From NCBI GenBank assembly GCA_002343325.1, contig DDSG01000154.1:1-10813 (forward strand): 10,813 bases of DNA, read 5' to 3'. The stretch is from Phycisphaerales bacterium UBA2396 (GTDB lineage Bacteria; Planctomycetota; Phycisphaerae; Phycisphaerales; UBA1924). Under the pieces are notes generated by a model that did no database searches, was not told where the DNA came from, and worked only from the letters and a program-made list of their open reading frames with translations. This document shows, piece by piece, positions 5,958 through 10,813 of the stretch. Made by a program: the position numbers and the translations under genes. The first letter of the stretch is position 1; every line of letters begins with the position of its first letter.

Positions 5958-7535
5958 ATGCCTACCGACACCAGCCCCCAGACGTCCGCCGCGCTGCCCT
6001 TCCCGAACGCTCACGATGGCCGCCCGCGCGCCCTGCTGATCGGCACCGCCGCCACGCTCGGCCTGCTCTCTGATCAGATCGCCCTGCTCCCCAACGGGCC
6101 CGTTCCCGTCGGCTACGTCCTCGCCGACGCGGACCGCCCGATGCTGGGCTTCGACACCCTCGACACACTCCCCCGCGTGTGCACCACGGCCCGACCGGAC
6201 ATCGCGATCGTTTCGCTCCCGGCCGAGCGCACCACCACGGCCCTGCGCGTGCGATCGCTGCTGGCCTCGCTCTCGCTGCCGGAACGTGTCGTCCCGCCGC
6301 TGGACGAGCTGGTCCGCCGCTCGCCCCAGACTTCGGGCTCGCGCGGCTCGCTCAACTGGGCCGATCTCATCGGGCGCACCCCCCACGGGATCGACCGCCA
6401 CCAGGTCGCCTCGATGCTCGAAGGTCGCCGCGTCCTCATCACCGGCGCGGGCGGCTCCATCGGGTCCGAGATCGCCCGGATCGTCGCTGGCTTCCGCCCC
6501 GAACTGATCGTGCTCATGGAACGCGCCGAAAACGCGCTCTTTGAGATCGACCGCCAGATCCGCGAGCGCTTCCCCACCGTCCGACGCAAGGCCATCCTGC
6601 ACGACGTCGCCGACACCGAGGGCACGATGCGCCACCTCGCCGCGGATAGGCCCCACGTGGTCTTCCACGCCGCCGCGCACAAGCACGTGCCTCTCATGGA
6701 GGACCACCCCTCCCATGCCGTCAACAACAACTTCTTCGGCACACGATCCATCGCCGACGCCAGCCTTGCGGTCGGCGCCGAGCGGTTCGTGCTGATCTCC
6801 TCCGATAAGGCCGTCAACCCCACGAGCGTGATGGGGGCAACCAAGCGGCTCGCGGAGATGTACGTTCAGGGGCTTCACCGCCAGAGCCGTGCCATCTCTC
6901 CCGCTTCCACGCGCTTCTGCATGGTCCGTTTCGGCAACGTCCTGGGCAGCGCGTGCAGCGTGCTGCCGATCTGGGCGAGCCAGATCGACGCGGGCGGGCC
7001 CGTGACGGTCACCGATGAGCGCATGACGCGGTACTTCATGACGATCCAGGAGGCCGCCATGCTCGTGATCCAGGCGGCCGCCCTGCAGGGCGACTCGCCC
7101 GCCGCCCCGGTCTACGTCCTCGATATGGGCGAGCCCATCCGCATTCTCGATCTGGCCTGCCGCTTCATCAGCGCGCACGGTCTGAGTCCTTCCTTCGCCG
7201 GTCAGCGCGCCGGGCCCGGAGACATCGAGATCCGCTTCACCGGCGCCCGCCCCGGCGAGAAGCTCTACGAGGAACTCGCCTACGACCGCGAGCAACTGAC
7301 GCCCACCCCACACCCCGGGATCGGCGCCTGGACCCACACCTCCGCCGGCGAGGTCAATCTCCCGCTGATGGTGGCCGAGCTCGCCGCCGTGCGCACCAGC
7401 CACGACAAGGAGGCGGTCCTCTCCGCCATCCGCCGGCACGTCCCTGAAATGCGCCCCAGCGGCCTGCCCACCGACATCAAGCCGCTCGACGCAACCCTGA
7501 CAAAGACCGATCCGACGCCCGCCATCGCCGCGTGA
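5958..7535 (+). CDS. CapD/WbpM-like nucleotide-sugar 4,6-dehydratase lacking the TM region
   Basis: A 525-residue polysaccharide biosynthesis protein of the extended SDR superfamily. Relatives convert UDP-GlcNAc to UDP-4-keto-6-deoxy sugars, the first step to bacillosamine or QuiNAc/FucNAc-type residues. Residues 24-116 resemble the CoA-binding-like Rossmann domain of these proteins (ALLIGTAATLG, then DIAIVSLP). ADLIGRTPHGID (135-146) is the usual linker. The SDR domain has the NAD(P) loop GAGGSIGSE (163-171), the hallmark HAAAHKHVPLME (237-248), SSDKAVNPTSVMGATK (281-296), FGNVLGS (325-331) and RPGEKLYEEL (431-440). The usual SDR tyrosine is M292 before K296, as in the long WbpM/PglF subgroup. 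The N-terminal four-helix membrane region of that subgroup is missing, so the protein should be soluble. The exact substrate is not provable from sequence. ATG 5958 has no clear ribosome site. Confidence 0.88.
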   Translation: MPTDTSPQTSAALPFPNAHDGRPRALLIGTAATLGLLSDQIALLPNGPVPVGYVLADADRPMLGFDTLDTLPRVCTTARPDIAIVSLPAERTTTALRVRSLLASLSLPERVVPPLDELVRRSPQTSGSRGSLNWADLIGRTPHGIDRHQVASMLEGRRVLITGAGGSIGSEIARIVAGFRPELIVLMERAENALFEIDRQIRERFPTVRRKAILHDVADTEGTMRHLAADRPHVVFHAAAHKHVPLMEDHPSHAVNNNFFGTRSIADASLAVGAERFVLISSDKAVNPTSVMGATKRLAEMYVQGLHRQSRAISPASTRFCMVRFGNVLGSACSVLPIWASQIDAGGPVTVTDERMTRYFMTIQEAAMLVIQAAALQGDSPAAPVYVLDMGEPIRILDLACRFISAHGLSPSFAGQRAGPGDIEIRFTGARPGEKLYEELAYDREQLTPTPHPGIGAWTHTSAGEVNLPLMVAELAAVRTSHDKEAVLSAIRRHVPEMRPSGLPTDIKPLDATLTKTDPTPAIAA

Positions 7536-7611
7536 AGACTCGATGAAGCGCGTGTACAGTCCAGCGGCCGAGAATCACCGGGGGGAACGCGGGCGGGGCC
7601 GTGGGGTCACG

Positions 7612-7860
7612 ATGACCGAGCAGGAGCGCCTCATCAAGGACACGGTGGACGTCCGCACGCGGGCGGAAGAGTTGCTGCGCTCGCTCCAGGCGGCCAAGGC
7701 GGAATCCGAACAGCACCTGGCACAGTCGGGGCAGCGCGACCACCTTCGTGCGCTCACCGGCAAGTCGAGCCTCGATAACGCCATCGCCTCGACCAAGCGG
7801 ATGATCGAGACGCTCACGCGGCACCTCGAACAGTTCAATCACCCCGCGGGCGGCCGCTAG
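7612..7860 (+). CDS. Small helical, probably coiled-coil protein of unknown function
   Basis: An 82-residue charged protein with no family I recognise. From MTEQERLIKDTVDVRTRAEELLRS onward it is almost entirely helical in character, with heptad-like hydrophobics in two segments (about 4-35 and 50-76) separated by a Gly/Ser break near RALTGKSS. It contains no cysteine, signal peptide or TM segment. The frame is open back to an ATG at 7543, but the extra 23 residues are Arg/Gly-rich and unlike the rest. The 7612 start, with GGGG upstream, is therefore preferred. It lies 76 bases after the dehydratase stop and 20 bases before dut, in the same direction, so cotranscription with dut is likely. A scaffolding or adaptor role is possible but not supported by any motif. 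Confidence 0.65.
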   Translation: MTEQERLIKDTVDVRTRAEELLRSLQAAKAESEQHLAQSGQRDHLRALTGKSSLDNAIASTKRMIETLTRHLEQFNHPAGGR

Positions 7861-7880
7861 TTCCGCTACCCTCGCGGCGC

Positions 7881-8327
7881 ATGCACACCACGACCCTGCG
7901 AGTCCGTCGGCTCGATCCACGCGCAAGCCTCCCGGCGTACCAAACCTCCGGTTCGGCGGGAATGGACCTCACGGCGTTCCTTCCCGAGGGGAGCCTGACC
8001 ATCGACCCGGGCGCGATCCGGATCATCCCGACGGGCCTGAGCGTCGCGATCGCCGAGGGGTTCGAGGGTCAGGTCCGCGCGCGGTCGGGCCTGGCAACCA
8101 AGCACGGCATCGGGCTGCCCAACGCGCCGGGGACCATCGACAGCGACTATCGGGGCGAACTGCGGGTCGCGCTGATCAACCTGGGGCACGCCCCGTTTGT
8201 CGTTGAGCACGCGATGCGCATCGCCCAACTGGTGATCGCGCCGGTCGCTCGCGCGGAGGTGCGGGAAGTCGAAGCGCTCGACGACACCGCGCGCGGCGCG
8301 GGCGGCTTTGGATCCACGGGGCGATAG
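7881..8327 (+). CDS. dut: Deoxyuridine 5'-triphosphate nucleotidohydrolase (dUTPase)
   Basis: A 148-residue trimeric-type dUTPase that hydrolyses dUTP to dUMP and pyrophosphate. This keeps uracil out of DNA and supplies the thymidylate precursor. All five family motifs are present in order: AGMDLTA (26-32), RSGLATKHGI (68-77), the uridine-binding hairpin GTIDSDYRGELRVALINLG (84-102) with its conserved aspartates, RIAQLVIAPV (113-122), and the P-loop-like C-terminal arm RGAGGFGSTG (138-147). Length is normal. The ATG is followed directly by the expected first strand (LRVRRLD); the upstream sequence has only a weak ribosome site. It follows the small helical gene by 20 bases and converges on the zinc-ribbon membrane gene with a nine-base gap, too short for a conventional bidirectional terminator. 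Confidence 0.96.
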   Translation: MHTTTLRVRRLDPRASLPAYQTSGSAGMDLTAFLPEGSLTIDPGAIRIIPTGLSVAIAEGFEGQVRARSGLATKHGIGLPNAPGTIDSDYRGELRVALINLGHAPFVVEHAMRIAQLVIAPVARAEVREVEALDDTARGAGGFGSTGR

Positions 8328-8336
8328 TCGGCGGGC

Positions 8337-9515
8337 TCACCGCGCGCCCGGCCCCGCGCTGACCACCGGAAGAACCTCGATCTCGGCCGACAGCGTGCGG
8401 CGGATGACCCGCTTGGCGCCCATCACGCTCGAGGGCACGCCCTCCGCGGACCAGCGCACCGCCTCGCCGGGCGGAGGCCCCACGAGCACCCACACCGTGC
8501 ACGACGCGGTCGCTGTGCCCGGGAACGGCGCGACGGCGGAGGCTTCCGAAACGCGCACGTTGGGCAGAAGCCTCCCCGCGTGGAGCAGCGTGTTCCCCCG
8601 GCCCTGGTTCGCGGCGGGCGAAGTCTCGCTGAGAAACTGCTTCTCGAAGTCCGTGCGGTTGTCTTCCGCCGGCGGGCCAGGGGGCGTGAGCTCGATCCCC
8701 CCGACGATCAGCGTCACCTCGCCCAGCGGCGTTCCCGTCCGCGCCACGCGGGGCAGGGCGTACACCGCGGCGCTGACCGCCTCGCCCGCGAACACGCGCT
8801 CGGGCGCCTCGAGCGTCAGCCCGACGAGCTCATCGAAGTAGCGATCCACGAGGTCGGCGTCGAGCGAGTTGTCCGTCAGGCGGGCGCCGAGCCACACGGC
8901 CGCGGCCGGATCGAGCACCGACGTCGCCAGCCGGCGATCCAGCAGCGTCTGTGCCGCCCAGCGGATCTGCGCCAGCGACAGCCGCCTGGCTTCGAGGGCC
9001 CGCCACGAATGCTGGGTGTCGGCCGAGGGGGCATAGACGGCGTGGCGGAGCAGCATCGGGGTCGGCATGCGGGCGGCGATCCAGGCGCTGGCCAGCCCGC
9101 GGAGGGCGGCGCCGGACAAGCCCGCGAGGCAGATCAGCACCCCGAGAATGAACTTCGGTCGTGATCCGACCGCGCGGCCGACGCGCCAGCCGCCGAATCG
9201 CCGCCACGCGTGCCCGCACTCCGGGCAATTGACCAGCAGCCGATGGATCTCTTCGACGCGCTGATACCCGCAACGGGCGCAGTGGTGCGAAGCGCCCTGG
9301 CGCATCGGCGCGGCGTGCCCGATGAGCACCAACCCCGCCGCGATGAGCGCGCACTCGAGCAGCACGGGCATCGCGAGGACGACGCCCACGGCCGGGTGGT
9401 GCGAGCCGTAGACAGTGCGCACAAGCTGCACGAACCCGAGGGCCACGGTGAGCCCGGCCGCGCCGTACGCCAGCGCGAGGACCGGACGTTCACGCAGCTT
9501 CAGGATCGGACTCAT
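8337..9515 (-). CDS. Membrane protein with N-terminal zinc ribbon, unknown function
   Basis: A 392-residue protein not assigned to a named family. There are three likely transmembrane segments: about 13-33, 45-66 and 121-143. Between the second and third lies a zinc ribbon with C79-A-R-C82 and C97-P-E-C100 (CARCGYQ, then CPECGHAW), separated by 14 residues. Arg-rich flanks (RRFGGWRVGR) suggest that the ribbon faces the cytoplasm. The region from about 145 to 392 is soluble. It includes a helical repeat-like stretch (about 165-260) and then a beta-rich, Pro-rich C-terminal part without recognisable catalytic residues; by topology it is probably extracytoplasmic. ATG 9515 is the first start and precedes the first TM helix closely. 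It follows the S1-protein gene by 57 bases on the same strand and may be cotranscribed with it. Confidence 0.78.
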   Translation of the reverse strand: MSPILKLRERPVLALAYGAAGLTVALGFVQLVRTVYGSHHPAVGVVLAMPVLLECALIAAGLVLIGHAAPMRQGASHHCARCGYQRVEEIHRLLVNCPECGHAWRRFGGWRVGRAVGSRPKFILGVLICLAGLSGAALRGLASAWIAARMPTPMLLRHAVYAPSADTQHSWRALEARRLSLAQIRWAAQTLLDRRLATSVLDPAAAVWLGARLTDNSLDADLVDRYFDELVGLTLEAPERVFAGEAVSAAVYALPRVARTGTPLGEVTLIVGGIELTPPGPPAEDNRTDFEKQFLSETSPAANQGRGNTLLHAGRLLPNVRVSEASAVAPFPGTATASCTVWVLVGPPPGEAVRWSAEGVPSSVMGAKRVIRRTLSAEIEVLPVVSAGPGAR

Positions 9516-9572
9516 CGACGCACCGTGGGGGATGATGCGAACAAAGGGACACCCCGCCGGGGGGGTGGGGGA

Positions 9573-10753
9573 TCAGCCCAGGCCGCCCTTGAACTTGCCC
9601 TGGCCCAGAGCGGCCTTGGCCTTGAGGCGGCGGAACGCGGGGGTTTCCTTCAGGATCTCCTCGGCGGACTTGCCGGGGGTCTTGTCCTTCCGGTTGGGAC
9701 CCGAGCCTTCCGGAGCGGGCTTGGTCGCCTTGATCGACAGCCCGACGCGGCGCGAGTCCTTGTCGACCTTCAGCACCCGGACCTGCACGATCTGGTCGAC
9801 CTTGACGGCGTCCTCAACACGCATCACGCGCTTGTGGTCCAGCTCGGAGATGTGCACCAGGCCTTCGACGCCCGGGGCGACCTCGACGAACGCGCCGAAC
9901 TCCATGAGCTTGGTGACGCGCCCCGTGACCTCGGCCCCCTCGACGATCGCGGCGGCGGCGGTCTGGAAGGGATCGCCCGAAAGCTGCTTGACGCCAAGGC
10001 TGATGCGGTTGTTGTCCCAGTCGAGCTTCAGCACGCGGACCGTGACGCGCTGCCCTTCCTTGAGGTGCTTCTCGACGGCCTTGGCGCCGTACCCGACGCG
10101 GTCGTACGTGAGGTCCGACAGGTGCACGAGCCCGTCGATCCCGCCCAAGTCGACGAACGCGCCGAAGTCCATGATCTTGCGGACGGTGCCCTCGAGCGTG
10201 TCGCCCTCCTTGAGCTCGTTCTTGAGCTTGTCGGCGAGCTGCTTGCGCTCGGCCTCGAGGACGTTGCGGCGGGAGAGGACGATGTTCCCGCTGCCGGCAC
10301 GCTCGACGCGGGTGATCTCGCACTTGAACTTCTCGCCGACAAAGACGGACAGGTCGGGGATGCGGTCGATGGAGACCTGGCTGGCGGGCATGAAGGCGCG
10401 GTGCTTGGCGACTTCGAGCTCCAGCCCGCCCTTGGTCACGCCCGTCACGCGGGCCTCGACGACCTGCCCGGCCTCGAGCAGCTCCCAGTCGGCCCGCTGC
10501 ACGGCCCCGGGGCGCGAGCAGATGAAGAGGTTCTCGGCGCTCTCGAACTTGTCGATGACCACGCCGACCTGCTCGCCGACCTTGGGCAGCTCCTCGTCCT
10601 TGAACTGGTTGCGGGGGACGACGCCGAGCTCCTTGGGCCCAAACTCGAGGAACAGGTCCGTCGGCCCGACGGAGACGACGGTCGCCGTGCGGTGCTCTCG
10701 CCCGGCCTGGACCACGCGGGGCCCGCGGATCGCCGCACGCCCCCCACCACCCC
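9573..10753 (-). CDS. Multi-S1-domain RNA-binding protein, 5' end cut by contig edge
   Basis: About 393 genuine residues are visible, with four S1 (OB-fold) RNA-binding repeats. Numbered from a GTG at 10715, they are about 1-68 (TATVVSVGPTDLFLEFG), 80-150 (EARVTGVTKGGLELEV), 168-243 (GTVRKIMDFGAFVDLGGIDG) and 257-329 (GRVTKLMEFGAFVEVAPGVE). The last two have the classic GAFV...GLVH(L/I)S core. A Lys-rich tail ends in KFKGGLG. The frame runs open upstream of 10715 into the adapter (RGPRVVQAG), and the first S1 domain probably begins there, so the true start lies off the contig. Ribosomal S1 of proteobacteria has six repeats; this may be S1 itself or a separate S1-like translation or RNA-decay factor. 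I see no cold-shock or KH domain in the visible part. Confidence 0.9.
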
Positions 10754-10811
10754 AGATCGGCAGAGCGTCGTGTAGGGGAAGAGAGGAGATCTCGGCGGGG
10801 GCGGTGTCCTT
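10754..10811 (-). other. Residual Illumina P5/Read-1 adapter, reverse complement, at right contig end (artefact)
   Basis: An ungapped alignment to the reverse complement of the same 58-base adapter gives 48 of 58 identities, with perfect runs AGATCGG at the start and AGAGCGTCGTGTAGGG soon after. Mismatches increase outward and mostly become G, as expected for failing read-through at read ends. The copy mirrors the one at the left end, so the contig is bounded by adapter on both sides. The open frame passing through it has no meaning. Confidence 0.97.
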
Positions 10812-10813
10812 TA

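Noticed and set aside
5807..5971. RuvA N-terminal extension of 55 residues to an upstream start at 5971
   Set aside because: The extension is low-complexity Gly/Arg, overlaps the divergent gene's start, and RuvA proteins begin at the OB-fold strand.
5433..7439. A 668-codon open frame on the minus strand, mostly antisense to the 4,6-dehydratase gene
   Set aside because: It is an Arg/Gly/Asp-rich translation with no family motif, caused by scarcity of stop codons at high GC. The plus-strand frame and the ruvA frame carry unmistakable motifs over the same bases.
7543..7611. Earlier start for the small helical gene, and a possible promoter (GTGAAG at 7533, TACAGT at 7555, 17-base spacer)
   Set aside because: The extra residues are Arg/Gly-rich and unlike the helical body. 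The promoter reading matches the -35 consensus at only three of six bases, so it is not listed as a feature.
9552..9571. C/G run between the S1 and zinc-ribbon genes as a terminator
   Set aside because: The only hairpin is a four-pair stem with a three-base loop and no T tract follows, so an intrinsic terminator cannot be supported.
67..10753. A hidden defence, mobile or biosynthetic system
   Set aside because: No nuclease/toxin pair, reverse transcriptase, transposase, integrase, CRISPR repeat or biosynthetic core enzyme is visible. All large genes fit housekeeping or glycan roles, or are unassigned single membrane proteins.
9210..10775. A 521-codon plus-strand open frame over the S1 gene
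   Set aside because: It is an Asp/Leu/Gly-rich antisense shadow that even runs into adapter sequence; the S1 repeats are clear on the minus strand.

Overview
The window looks like one complete short contig from a GC-rich bacterium, most likely a planctomycete of the Phycisphaerae type. This assignment is an inference. It rests on the very high GC content, a RicT/PSP1 protein with a Gly-rich tail, small membrane proteins of a style I associate with this group, a CxxC zinc-ribbon membrane protein, and weak or absent Shine-Dalgarno sites at many starts. No rRNA, tRNA, CRISPR array, transposase, phage gene or integrase is visible. The content is chromosomal housekeeping plus surface-polysaccharide genes.

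Both ends carry degraded copies of the 58-base Illumina P5/Read-1 adapter: forward at 9-66 and reverse-complemented at 10754-10811. They are artefacts. They cut off the 3' end of the first gene and the 5' end of the last gene, so nothing outside about 67-10753 should be read as biology.

Layout. (1) A minus-strand operon runs from 2124 leftward. It has a small exported or membrane protein (2124-1882), two small single-TM proteins that look like divergent tandem paralogues (1868-1572 and 1561-1214), and a RicT-like PSP1 protein (1168 to the contig edge). In the first three genes each stop codon touches or lies inside the next Shine-Dalgarno site. (2) A divergent gap of 192 bases leads to a plus-strand GT4 glycosyltransferase (2317-3531). 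(3) A minus-strand cluster ruvA (5806-5174), manC-like mannose-1-phosphate guanylyltransferase (5111-3999) and ruvX (3995-3528) ends head-on with the glycosyltransferase, the two stop codons interlocking. (4) A divergent gap of 151 bases leads to plus-strand genes: a soluble CapD/WbpM-like nucleotide-sugar 4,6-dehydratase (5958-7535), a short helical protein (7612-7860) and dUTPase (7881-8327). (5) Convergent to dut is a minus-strand pair: a 5'-truncated multi-S1-domain RNA-binding protein (10753-9573), then a membrane protein with a zinc ribbon (9515-8337).

Together, the glycosyltransferase, ManC and the 4,6-dehydratase can supply GDP-mannose, a deoxy-amino sugar precursor and a transfer step for an exopolysaccharide or O-antigen-like glycan. 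RuvA, RuvX and dUTPase serve DNA recombination and nucleotide hygiene. RicT and the S1 protein act around RNA. I see no clear novel defence or biosynthetic system. The most useful second-look items are the adapter ends, the tandem small-protein paralogues and the TM-less 4,6-dehydratase.
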